A stretch of 64,000 bases of DNA from Thecaphora thlaspeos (taxonomy: Eukaryota; Basidiomycota; Ustilaginomycetes; Urocystidales; Glomosporiaceae): positions 744,001 through 808,000 of the forward strand of contig UWYS01000005.1 of the NCBI GenBank assembly GCA_900291925.1, given 5' to 3'. The notes under the pieces were generated by a model. It saw only the letters and a program-made list of their open reading frames with translations. It searched no databases and had not been told where the DNA came from. The position numbers and the translations under genes are program-made. Shown here in pieces: positions 22,639 through 32,302 of the stretch (the first letter of the stretch is position 1; each line of letters opens with the position of its first letter).

Positions 22639-24554
22639 GAGCCGGCGTTTGGCCCTCTGGTCTGTGGCATCTGCTTGTCCTGTTTCTCTCCCTTCTCGTT
22701 GCACTCTTTCTTCTCTCCTTCCCTCGGCTTCTATGCCTATATCATACCCGCGGTAACGATACCGCCGTGCTTTCCGTCGTCGAGGATGATGGGCTTGCCA
22801 GGCCCACCTGACCTAAGCGGACCATATAACATGTCACATTCGTTTGCCTTTGTTGTAAGTACCTCTTCACTCCACACAGCCCCGTTTTTGTCATCCATAA
22901 CTTAACTATACCAATTCGAGTCGGTGCCAAGTCTTTGTCTCGATTTGTGCTGCTGAGGAAACCAAGGTGTCGGGAAGAGCCTGGACGTCGTGTCAAGCGT
23001 CGTTACGGAGGCGAGGGCCGAGGGTGTGCAAAAGGCCCAAGCCAGGATCTCTGCTGCGTGCCTCCACGAGGGTTGGCCGAGCGAGCGTTAGGGACGCCGA
23101 GACCCTGACGCTCCCCGTGCGACGCTCACCTAGTTCCACGCTTCTTCAAGAACAGATGCCAAGATCCTTCCAAGCTTTCCTCCCTGGTTGAGCTCGGAGT
23201 GGGGGCGGATGGTGCATCTCATGTGACATGTATGGCGTGGACCCCCCGTCGTTCCCCGCCATAACTGTGCCGTCGATGCCTTCAGCCGAAGGGTCTCGAC
23301 CCCCCGAGAGAGAAGGCGGTGTTACATTGAAACAAACTAGACACAGATGAGGAGTATATTAATATTTACAAGGAAAAGGAAAGGCGGATGCCAAGGATCA
23401 TAGGAAGCGTCGACATTGCTCTGTCTGTCTTTGCCGAGTGGCTCCGCCAGGTCTGTCCCATGCCTCCTTTTGTTCCGCCCTGACCTCTTCGTACAGTAGG
23501 AGCCATCAACATCGTCGTGACTCCGGACAGGCGAGCAAGGATCGTCCGGAGCTCAAGCTCCGTCCCACGATCCAAATGTCGGCATGCAGACGCCGTCCGT
23601 CGGCTTTTGTCGATCGGTTCTACTGTAGCCAGTCACGTCATGTGCTTGACTACAGTAGTAGAGAGGGCGACCTAACTTGGCGAGATGCTGGTCCAAGTCC
23701 GGTGGCTAGGCTGCCATGGAGGCGCCGTCCCGCGAGACGGTGTATACGCCAGCAGCCACATCACCGTTTGCCCACCGTTCAGCGGGACAGTTTGAGACGT
23801 ATCACGACCGACGACAAACTACGTCGCCAGAAGCTCGACAAAGTGCAACGTCTCAACAGAACGCGGCACAACACGAGGGCGGGGACATGTAGAGAAGGCC
23901 GTCTGGTCTCTGGCGGAGAGCGATATTCGACAGGCGGCTGCTGAGATCCGCATCTGAGAAGCTACAGTAAGGAAGCCACCAAGACTTGCACGAGAGGTGC
24001 GGGGTAAGCAAGCAAGCAAGGTGCCGTCATCCGCACATCCCCTTCCGACGATCCGAGCTTCCACCGCCTCCCATCTCCCCCAAACCTCCCTCGCCGATAC
24101 AGTACAGTACGACGGCTGTCCAGGACGCCAAGCATCGCGATTGAGCGATGAGTCGCCGACTTTCAGCCACCATTTCCGAGCAGAGTGGTGAGGGGGTCGT
24201 GGGTGGAAGAGACCAGGCGATCGTGTGTCCTCCTCGGTCCCTTTGCCCATTATTGCGTCGCTTCCTTGTCGGGTAGCTTGAGAGAGAGTGGGATCAACGT
24301 ACAACAACCACGTGTGATCTGCTTCAACTCGTCATGGCGCCCGGATAGATGGACCTAATAAGGCCCTAAAGCAGGGGCCGGGTCGCATCAAACTGCCAAG
24401 GACCGGCCTTTGGTTCACGGCTTGACGTAGCCGATCAAGCTCCAAGCCCTCACTCGCCCGTGGCGACGTCGACAAGCGTACGGTCTTACTGGTCATGATA
24501 GGCCATTGCCTCCCTCCTCTCCCCGCCGATAGAGCTATCTCAAGAGAAGAGGAA

Positions 24555-24578
24555 AATAATAATAATAATAATAATAAT
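24555..24578. repeat. (AAT)8 microsatellite
   Basis: Eight perfect AAT units stand out in GC-rich surroundings, upstream of the CHRD gene. Confidence 0.85.
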
Positions 24579-24993
24579 CTCTTTCCAACCCGTGATCTGA
24601 ATACCCGGTCTTGACCCTGGGGAGGATGCTGTTTTGCCACTCGCAAAGAAAGCCAGAAAGAGTCTCAAAAACACAGTGGCATGTCTATAGCTCAGTGAAG
24701 ATTCCGAGACCAGGTCTTGCGGCGTCGGAATAAGGGGCCTTGCGAGCCGAGTGCTTGGCGGTGGGGTGCTTCCCCGTGTCGCTTCGTGTCGCAGAGACGT
24801 CAGGATTCATCCTGTCCCACGTATGTATCCCCTCTCGCAAGGCTGAGCTACGGTAGCAGTATCGCTCCCGCCGCGTCCCAGTCGCCGGCTGTCGAGGCTG
24901 AGCTTCCGGGAGACTGTGGGCGTTCGAGCGGCCGGACAGTACCGTTCGTCGTTCACGCTCGACGGAAAGATTTCGAGAGGCCCAAGAAGAAAG

Positions 24994-25000
24994 ATATATA
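24994..25000 (+). promoter_or_regulatory. TATA box of the CHRD gene
   Basis: TATATAA lies 104 bp before the ATG at 25104, with a C/T-rich leader in between. This is a strong core promoter compared with the TATA-less housekeeping genes around it, and it suggests regulated expression. Confidence 0.6.
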
Positions 25001-25103
25001 ATCTCTCCTGTCCTGTCCCACGACGTACGCTCTTCATCCATCACTCGCCGTCTTTTTCTCACTCCAGCACCCTCTCCAGTGCCCACCTCCCACTCTAGCT
25101 CCA

Positions 25104-25712
25104 ATGCAGATCGCACTCACCTCCGCGCTTCTCGCCGCCTCTGTGGCGCTCGTCGCCACTCCGCAATCGGCCGAGGCCACTCCCATGCTGGACAAGCTGC
25201 TTGGGCGCTTTGTCTCTAAGCCTTCCAAGTTCACCTCTGCCATCTATGCCCGGGCGACACCGGACCAGATCGTTGCGACGGGCGGCGCTACGCCGGCGGG
25301 TCAGGTGGGTGCGTTGGGTCGGTACAACGTCTACCTCAACTCGGACAGCGAGACGATCTGCTGGGACATCCTGCTCGAAGGTGTGACGGGCGAGTACATG
25401 TCGGCGGCGCGGACGGCTACGCATATGCACCAGGCTCCGCGCGGCTCCGCCGGTCCTCCGCGTCTCGCCTTGCCCAACCCGCAGCCCGCCTGGTAGGCCT
25501 GGAACAAGAAGACCGCCAAGCGCACCTCCAGCGGCTGCATCAAGGGTCCCTGCACCACCGGCCTCGTCGGCGCTGACGGCATGGACACCGGTAGCCAGAG
25601 CGGTTTCTCCCTCAAGAAGCTCCAGGACAGCCCCGAGTCCTTCTTTGCAGATACCCACACCGAGACTTTCACCGCTGGCACCGTCCGCGGACAGCTCAAG
25701 CGCGTCAAGTAA
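25104..25712 (+). pseudogene. Secreted CHRD-domain protein interrupted by an in-frame TAG
   Basis: The frame runs 203 codons from ATG to TAA but contains a TAG at 25494-25496 (codon 131). The N-terminus is a good signal peptide (ALTSALLAASVALVATPQSAEA). A CHRD-type beta domain follows: SETICWDILLEGVTGEYMSA, then THMHQAPRGSAGPPRLALPNP. After the stop the same frame continues with GCIKGPCTTGLVGADGMDTGS and ESFFADTHTETFTAGTVRGQL, which are the remaining CHRD strands. The stop therefore cuts one domain in two. Possible explanations are a nonsense mutation, stop-codon readthrough or a base error. A splice that removes it would need a 39-nt intron (25493-25531), less than half the shortest intron seen elsewhere here. 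CHRD proteins are secreted or cell-surface; their function in fungi is largely unknown. Confidence 0.8.
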
Positions 25713-26469
25713 TCTCTTACCAGCCCCCCGTCACTTACCTCTAGCTCGCAACTAGCCACATACCTCGAACAAATGCTTCCGTCTCAATCTGCCTACCACT
25801 CCAGTCGCTCCCTCCAGCAGAAGCATTGTCTTCTTTAGCAGTACCACTTTCGCTTTCTTACGCCGTTATCCTTTTTTGGTTCCGCATTTTGCTATTTGAA
25901 CTTGGCAATCAAGCCTCCCCTTTCCTCGCACTCTTCTTGTCGGGCCTTGTGTATCAAGTCCTCGATGACCGAAGTAACGACTCCCATCGCTCGACGTAAT
26001 TCTCAGCGTGAGGCTTGAGGTGACCGTGGCCGCAATCGTCGTATTCTTGCCCTCGACAGCAAGGCGCTCGTTCACCTTTCTCCGCCGCAGCATGTCGGAG
26101 TGGCGTCAACGTTGCGGACAGGCTCTCAATTGTCTTGTCGTGCCGCGGCGGACCGCACAGCGGAGTGAGTCGCACATAGGGCGATTATCTCGAGATTACA
26201 ATTTTGGCTCTGAGCAGCACTTGACGACGGCGATGGCCGCCGCTGCAAGCGAGTGCTCCAGATTCGTCACAAGATGGTACAGTACAAGGACATGGAACGA
26301 TCGGAAACAAAACCGTCGAGTACAAAAAGAGCAGCGATTGAAGGCCATGGTGGTTCTTTGCGGTGCGAAAACAAAGGAGCGCACGCGCGCGCGAGAGAGA
26401 GAGAGTTCATAAAGTCTGCACCGATCATCTAAGGACCAGGTAGTCTGAAACGGGTGATAGGTGGCCCCT
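25713..26469. other. Intergenic: CHRD 3' flank and 3' flank of the FAR1-type gene
   Basis: No gene is seen in 757 bp between two converging genes. A short GCGC/GAGA run lies at 26381-26405. Confidence 0.55.
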
Positions 26470-26682
26470 TCACCCTACAGGGCATCTTCTGCGGTTGTGG
26501 CCGTACTGTTTGCAGTTGCTGCATCGAGCGCTCCCTTTACCCGATGGCGTGGCGGTGATATCGGCTCCGTTCGCTGGGGCGCCGGTGGCGGCGGCGGCGG
26601 TCGCTTGCGCCGGAGTAGTATGCATGGCGGCTGGATTGACCTGCGATGGTTGCTGTTGATGTTGCTGCGATTGCTGCTGTTG

Positions 26683-26719
<37 letters not shown>

Positions 26720-28014
26720 ATGGGTATCTGTCCGTTCATCCGGGCCATCCCGCCGGCCGTACCGTTCCGCGCGGCGTGGATAGCGTTGGCGATCGTAGCG
26801 CCAGGAGGGAGCACTGGCGATGGTACACCCGCTAAAGTCTGGGAGGCAGTGGGAGTACCGTGACTCGTCTTGCGCCGCTTCTTAGCCGACTTTTCCGACC
26901 TAGCCTCGGCCTTCTGGATAGCCAACTCGACGTCCTTTTCGAGGCCGAGCTTCCCCGCCGTATCCGCGCCGTCCCAGACCCCTAGCAGTCTCAGCAGGTT
27001 CCTTTCGAACGAAGGTTTCACCGCTGACGCCGAGGGCGACGCGATTGGGAGGCCGATCGTTGCTATCGCCTCGGCGCTAGGTTGCAGCATCTCGACCCGG
27101 GCGGACCCAGGAGCGGCGGTTGTTGCGGTAGCTGGCGCTGGCACGAGGGCGGGCGCAGGCACGGGTGTAGAGATCAGGGAGAGGTTGCCGTTGTTCTGCG
27201 TGGCAGTGAGCAGATTGTGCGCCTGGTTGGCCGCCGCGTTGACGGTGGTGTTGGCGCTGCTGCTGCCGTTGACGGGGGTGCCGTCGTCCTCAGCGGCCTT
27301 GCGCTGCTCCTTGATCTTGCGGGCCTGGGAAGGGAGGTTGTCGCGGTCGGCCTCCATGGCATGGTTGTGCCTGCCCTCGAGGACGCGCAGCTCCATCTTG
27401 CCATTCTTCCAGTTCTTCGTGCATTGGACGCGGAAGGGGCAGCCGATCTTGAGCGAGCCCCGCTTGCGCCTCTCCTTTTCCTTGGGGACCTGGCGCTTGT
27501 TGGGCTTTGCGGGCGTGCCGTCTGGCTTGTTGACGTTCATGGCGCTCTCTGGGAAGCCGCCGCGGTAGCAGGACCAGCATATCCGCGTCTGGTTGTTGGC
27601 CGACCACTGTATACGGATGTCGAAGCCCTGCGAGTAGGCGTAGCTGTGCATGTAGGTGGATGCCGACTCGAGCGTGTCAAAGTCTACCTCGAGAGGCATC
27701 GATGGTGGAGAGATGAGGGTGTCGGTGAACGTCGCAGGCATCCCCGGCGGCTGCTGCGGCTGCTGCGGCTGCTGCTGCTGCTGCTGTTGCTGCTGTTGCT
27801 GATGCTGATGCTGCTGGCCCGGATGGGCGGAGGTTGCCGAGCTGGGCGTTGGGGCCATGAGAAACGAGTGGGAGGATATCCCGGTGGCCAGAAGCGAGCC
27901 GGGGCTACCCGACGAGCCAGAGGGGGCGTGGTTGTGGCCATAGTTGAGCGGAGGCAGGTGGGCGCCAAACAGCGTCGGATGGTGCCCGCCGTTGTGCGAT
28001 TGGTGGTAAGACAT
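26470..28014 (-). CDS. FAR1-type DNA-binding protein with CCHC zinc knuckle, probably transposase-derived
   Basis: A single exon of 514 residues. The N-terminal region is Ser/Gly/His-rich with a polyglutamine run. Residues of about 105-235 match the FAR1/WRKY-GCM1 zinc fold found in MULE transposases and in factors descended from them: TYMHSYAYSQGFDIRIQWS, a Cys pair in CWSCYRGGF, then KRGSLKIGCPFRVQC, W and the HNH pair in LEGRHNHAM. The middle is disordered with a second 17-Gln run. The last residues form a zinc knuckle, CSNCKQYGHNRRRCP (C-x2-C-x4-H-x4-C). No transposase catalytic core is present, so it is read as a domesticated DNA-binding protein, probably a nuclear transcription factor. 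Both Gln runs are coded almost entirely by CAG/CAA and may vary in length between strains. Confidence 0.75.
26676..26719 (-). repeat. CAG/CAA repeat encoding polyglutamine
   Basis: A run of CTG and TTG triplets on the plus strand encodes about 17 glutamines near the C-terminus of the FAR1-type protein. Confidence 0.85.
27755..27815 (-). repeat. CAG/CAA repeat encoding Gln/Pro-rich run
   Basis: Triplet repeats encode an interrupted glutamine and Gln-Pro tract in the N-terminal part of the FAR1-type protein. Confidence 0.8.
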
Positions 28015-28941
28015 GGTCCCGTCCGTCCGGAGGGAGGGAGGGAGAGCAGACAGGCAGGCAAGGCTGGACGTCCGGCGTCGTGGGCGACCCGGTCCCGGCT
28101 GCGGCTGCGGCTACGGCTGCGAGAGACGGGGGGGAGCAGTCCGTAGAGAGGAGCGGGCGTTAGCCTGCACTGCTCTGGCCTGCTGCTAGGCTAGCTGGTC
28201 AGGAGCAGGAGTGGTCGGGATCAGGCTGGCGGGCTGGCGGGCTGGGGTATCATGGAATATGGAGAGACGGGTCGCGTTGGGCTGGCTGCGTGGCGGTTGC
28301 GTGTGCGTGCGGCCCGCGTTGGCCAAAGGGAGCCGGCGCAGAGGGATGCGGCCTCCTCTCGCCGCACGGCAAAGCAAAGCCGACGGTCCTTGGCCTGGCG
28401 CGGCCTGGTCCAGCGCGTCTGCCTCGCGGGAGCCAGCCAAAATTCGAAAAGGGGCCGGTGGAGCGCGCGCGCCTACGCCTCATCTTTCTCTGTTCTGCGT
28501 GGATGCGAGGGGCCTGTTCCTGTGACAGACGCGGCGGGCCCCCTTCAGACGCGCAGCGCCTTGCATCCGTGAACCTCGCAGAGGCGACTCTCTAGGTGGT
28601 ATACGAGGGCGCAGTTGGGACGTATTTCGCCGTCGGCTCTTCCGTCCCAGCGCGACGGGAGCCGTGACAAGGTGTAGGAGCGAAGGCGATGGCGTCGTGG
28701 AAGAAGCTCGCCGCCGCCACCATCGTCCCATCCCTTTCATCAAAGGCATTTCGAGGTTGCATGCACCAAGTGGCTATAAATACAGAGGTGGTGACGAGAG
28801 TCGTTGAAGCGGAAAGGTCGTGTGCGAAGAAAGGCTGGTATATACGGAGCACGTCGAGACCTAGAGACGGAGTCGTGGAACTGACAGAAGCGGGTCGGAA
28901 GAGAACCGGAAAAGACAGCGAGCTCTGACCACTACCCTGCG
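28015..28941. other. Intergenic: FAR1-type gene promoter and permease 3' flank
   Basis: No gene is seen in 927 bp. The part next to the FAR1-type start contains GGGAGGGAGGGAG and GGCTGCGGCTGCGG repeats at about 28028-28110. Confidence 0.55.
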
Positions 28942-30675
28942 CTACTTGTCGAGGCCATGATAATCGGTGTTGGAGATCTCCTGGCCGAGCGTGACCTCCT
29001 TCTCCTCGCCCGACTTGGGGCCCAACGAGGCGTTTTCGACGTCGCGCGACGAGCCGTTCATCGTCTCCTGCTCGGACAAGTCGTCGCTCTCCCAGCTCTT
29101 GGGCTCGAGGAACATGGTACCCTCCGTCAGCTTGATGCCGCCCTCGACCGGCCAGATCTGGCAGAGGAGCAGGTAAGTCAGCCCCGAGGTGAGGAACCCG
29201 ACGGGGTAGGCCAGGATGTAGATCCTGTCGGCCGCCACTGAGACGTCGGCGCCCAGCACGCCGGCAAATCCGGTGACCGACATGGCGATGCCGGAAACGT
29301 AGGCGGCAAAGGCACGAGGGTTGAAGCCGCCCCAGTAGTAGTACTGGCTCGGAGCGGTGGGGTCCGACTTCTGCGACGCGGCCGAGTAGAGCGACGGCAC
29401 ATTGAGCAGCCCGCGACGTACGACATAGTAGTCAACGAGCATGCATCCCGAGATCGAGCTGAGGAAGAGCGAGTAGGCGGAGAGGTAGGTGGAGAAGCTG
29501 TTGCTCGACTTGGTGAGGTTCCAGGGGCACATGGCGAAGCCGATGGTCGCCGCGATGAAGCCGCCGCGGCGGATGGTGATGTAGCGAGGGAGCATCGCAG
29601 AGAGGTCGTGGCCGGCGCTGAACGAGTTGGCGGCGACGTTGGTGCCGATCTGTCCAATGATAAAGGCGAACGAGATGAAGAAGACGCCGGCGCGCGACTT
29701 GGCATCGTAAGGGTCGGCCTCGAGACGGGTAGCGAGGAGGTCGATAGGGTTCCAGATCTCCCTGCCATAGATGACGGTCGAGGAGCTGGCAATGATGATG
29801 CCGACGAACGAGGTGAGGCTGAAGGTGAGTGGGATCGAAAGCATCTGCGACCAGGTGACGGAGCGGGTGCTCTTGGCCATGCGTGAAAGGTCAGGGATGT
29901 TGAGGACGAGGGTGCCCATGTTGCTGAGGCAGCTCATGAAGGCTGAGAGGAACTTCCAGCTGAGGTCGGAACCCTTGACCCTCGCGGGTTGCTTAACGAT
30001 GGGTCCGAGACCGCCGGCGTCGGCGATCGACCAGGCGAAGAAGGCGATAGCGGCGATGGGAACGACGACGCTCTTGACGATGAAGAACCATCGGATGTCC
30101 TGGGGCTTGAGGTAGATGATGGGGAGCGAGATGAGCGTGAAGAGAAAGAACGACAGGAAGTCGCGGGTGGTGACGCCGGCCGATTCCGGGAGGCCGTTGG
30201 GGATGTTGTTGTACGACGGAGCGAGGCATCGCAGAACCACGGTCATGCACTGGCCTCCGATGTACGACTGCACTCCGTACCAGATGCAGGCCATCGCCGC
30301 TCGGTTGAGGGTGGGCCAGAGGGCACCAAAGACGCCAAAGGTGCTGCGCGCCAGGACGGGGAAGCAGCAGTGGTAGATGGCGCCGATCCTCGCCGTCAGG
30401 ACGACTAGAGCAGCTACGAGCGTGTAGCCGAGGATAATGGCGCCCCAGGCCTGTGCCCAGCTGAGTCCGGCACTCGTCGCCGTCGAGGCAATGAGGAATG
30501 TGGTCAAGTTCAGGCCGTCCGAAATCCAGAACGCCACAAAGGCCCAGCTGCCCCACGTGCGGCAAGACGGCGGAACCGGGAGGAGGTCCTCGTTGCGCAT
30601 TAAGGCCGCTGCCCTCGACTCTCCGGGCAGGCGGTCGCTCCCCTTGACCTGGATGGCGCGGAGGATCTTTGACAT
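28942..30675 (-). CDS. NCS1 family nucleobase permease (uracil/allantoin/uridine type)
   Basis: An intronless gene of 577 residues. The NCS1 hallmarks are visible: the N-terminal LLPVPPSCRTWGSWAFVAFWISDGLNLTTFL, GLSWAQAWGAIILGYTLVA, RSTFGVFGALWPTLNRAAMACIWYGVQSYIGG and NIPDLSRMAKSTRSV, with roughly 12 hydrophobic helices. These carriers import uracil, allantoin, uridine, cytosine or thiamine across the plasma membrane by proton symport. The sequence is closest in pattern to the Fur4/Dal4 branch, but the substrate cannot be fixed by eye. The C-terminal tail is acidic with Lys and Ser residues, which in the family is a site of ubiquitin-controlled turnover. The ATG at 30675 is chosen because the conserved N-terminus follows directly. 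Confidence 0.88.
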   Translation of the reverse strand: MSKILRAIQVKGSDRLPGESRAAALMRNEDLLPVPPSCRTWGSWAFVAFWISDGLNLTTFLIASTATSAGLSWAQAWGAIILGYTLVAALVVLTARIGAIYHCCFPVLARSTFGVFGALWPTLNRAAMACIWYGVQSYIGGQCMTVVLRCLAPSYNNIPNGLPESAGVTTRDFLSFFLFTLISLPIIYLKPQDIRWFFIVKSVVVPIAAIAFFAWSIADAGGLGPIVKQPARVKGSDLSWKFLSAFMSCLSNMGTLVLNIPDLSRMAKSTRSVTWSQMLSIPLTFSLTSFVGIIIASSSTVIYGREIWNPIDLLATRLEADPYDAKSRAGVFFISFAFIIGQIGTNVAANSFSAGHDLSAMLPRYITIRRGGFIAATIGFAMCPWNLTKSSNSFSTYLSAYSLFLSSISGCMLVDYYVVRRGLLNVPSLYSAASQKSDPTAPSQYYYWGGFNPRAFAAYVSGIAMSVTGFAGVLGADVSVAADRIYILAYPVGFLTSGLTYLLLCQIWPVEGGIKLTEGTMFLEPKSWESDDLSEQETMNGSSRDVENASLGPKSGEEKEVTLGQEISNTDYHGLDK

Positions 30676-30849
30676 GGTCGTAACTTCTTGTTCGTGAGTC
30701 GTCCTGGAGAAGAGGGAGGAGAAGAGGGAGGAGGACGGTGGCGTCCGAGAACGAGCAAGGCCGGGAGGAGGATGGAGGCGGAAGAGTCGGTTGATAAGTA
30801 GAGCGATGGGTGGACGAGGGAGACGACGACAGAGTCTGGGACGAGCAAG

Positions 30850-30860
30850 ATATATGTATA
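30850..30860 (-). promoter_or_regulatory. TATA-like element of the permease gene
   Basis: TATACATATAT on the minus strand lies about 175 bp before the permease ATG. It is one of few such A/T elements in the window and is suitably placed for a regulated promoter. Confidence 0.4.
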
Positions 30861-30947
30861 AGTAGCACATACACGCACGACGTCGTGTGATACCTGGTAT
30901 CTGGAACTAGCGGCAGGAGCCAAGCAGGTGGATGGATGTAGGTACAG

Positions 30948-30961
30948 GTACAGTACTGTAC
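30948..30961. promoter_or_regulatory. 14-bp perfect palindrome upstream of the permease
   Basis: GTACAGTACTGTAC is a perfect palindrome about 273 bp upstream of the permease start codon. It could bind a dimeric regulator, but no factor can be named. Confidence 0.35.
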
Positions 30962-31947
30962 GGTATCGGTGCAGCTCGGCATCAGCGCTATCGAATGAAA
31001 AGCATGCTCTGGCTCTTGCTTGCTGGAAGGCTTGCTCCGGTCGCATCGACTGGGCGAAAGGTCGAGCCACCTACATACATAATTGATTCTCTACTGTAGA
31101 GACGTTGCTTGGTTGCGAGCGGGGAGGCTGCCTGCCGTATCTCGCACACGTCCATGCGGGCGAAAGACGGCCGAGCGAGGCGGGGGAAAGCGGCGAGTTA
31201 TCCGTCGAGATTCCTTGTCGAATCAGCTTTCACCCCGGTCAGGCCTCGCACTCCGCCGCTCCCGTGCCGCAAACTCGGCCGTCTCTCCGTCCGGCGGGTC
31301 CGTACCGCAAGCTCTACAGTACCTCGTCGCCCCGCATGCGTCGGCGATGGCCGACGCCACTCTGTCCCATATCTGTCCCGCTGCCATCGTCCAACCATCG
31401 TCCGCGTTCCCGTACACCGTCGTCATTGCCATCGCAATCTTCAATATCCGGACCCGTCTTGGTCGTGGTCGCTCCCTGCGCGTGCGGGGGAGCTCGGCCG
31501 GACGGGTGAGATTCTTCGACCCGATATGCCTCCATCTGGCGCTTCGAGCCTGCTATTCCGCAGGGCTTGCCCTCGACGACCGCGCAGTCTCTCTCGCAGC
31601 AGTAGAGGCCCACATGGCTCTTGCCCGTCCAGCTTTGTTCGTGAACAGCCGGACCGCCGGTGGCTCGCGGTTGACGTCAATGGGCTCACATCACCTCTTT
31701 GCTACCTTGCGATTATTGTCATCATTCACGCAAGAAAAATGGGGACGAAGCTTGCTACGTTCTTATCCAAAGAAGGGCTTAAATACTCATCCGCCGCAGT
31801 GGCTACACGCTTCGAGCCGTTGGGGGAGTCGATCTCGAACGCTTCTGCTCTCTCCGCGCAAATCGTCTCGCTGCGAGATATCTTAGGAACCATCACATCC
31901 TCGTTTTTGTCATGTTCATTATATATTGTTATGCTACTTTCAATGTT

Positions 31948-32065
31948 AACTGCGGCCATAGAACCGTGAAAGCACCGTATCCCGTCCGATCTGCGAAGTT
32001 AAGCGCGGTGTCGCTCAGTCAGTACTGCGGTGGGGGACCACGCGGGAATCCTGAGTGCTGTAGTT
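31948..32065 (+). rRNA. 5S ribosomal RNA gene, solitary copy
   Basis: The 118-nt sequence has the conserved eukaryotic 5S segments GAAAGCACCG, ATCCCGTCCGATCTGCG, AAGTTAAGC and CAGTACTGCGGTGGGGGACCA, and it ends GGGAATCCTGAGTGCTGTAGTT. The ends form a 9-bp stem: AACTGCGGC at the start pairs with GCTGTAGTT at the end, allowing two G-U pairs. A Pol III terminator, TTTCTTTT, follows at 32071-32078. The internal control region is intact, so the gene is probably active. It stands alone between protein genes rather than in an rDNA unit, so 5S genes are at least partly dispersed in this genome. Confidence 0.95.
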
Positions 32066-32070
32066 CAGCC

Positions 32071-32078
32071 TTTCTTTT
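32071..32078 (+). terminator. Pol III terminator of the 5S gene
   Basis: TTTCTTTT begins six bases after the 3' end of the 5S coding sequence. Confidence 0.7.
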
Positions 32079-32302
32079 GACCTCCCTCAGGTTCGGTCGT
32101 CTGTCATTTGCTCTCCTTTGGACAGTTCTTCCTGATCCAGAACAACACTACGACCCGCAAGTATTCGTCCACAAATGTCGAAGAGGTGGAAAGCCAGTGT
32201 TCCTTCCGTCGATACAGTTACTCGCCATCTATTCTGGGAAACGTCCATGTTATAATCCTAGATGAATCGGGCGACGTACGACTGGGACCTAAGGTGGGTA
32301 TT

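Larger units (their letters stand above)
22639..25103. other. Long intergenic stretch with no recognised gene
   Basis: About 2.5 kb lie between the membrane protein stop and the CHRD gene start. Only short unconvincing frames are present. The stretch holds an (AAT)8 microsatellite, two inverted copies of CTACTGTAG 30 bp apart, and a TATA box near its right end. An unannotated RNA or a decayed gene cannot be excluded by eye. Confidence 0.55.
30676..31947. other. Intergenic: permease promoter and 5S upstream region
   Basis: About 1.3 kb without a supported gene. It contains the permease promoter on the minus strand, a 14-bp perfect palindrome and a CTACTGTAG element at 31091-31099. Overlapping open frames on several strands from about 31100 reflect GC-rich composition, and none resembles a known protein. 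Confidence 0.55.

Noticed and set aside
25493..25531. A 39-nt GT-AG intron that would remove the TAG from the CHRD gene in frame
   Set aside because: All 43 other introns are 84-163 nt; a 39-nt intron is less than half the minimum and would also delete domain residues. It is kept only as an alternative to test.
31100..31970. Several overlapping open frames of 130-290 codons on the plus strand
   Set aside because: Three frames are open over the same bases, the products are Arg/Ser/Pro-rich without any known motif, and one runs into the 5S rRNA gene. GC-rich composition explains them.
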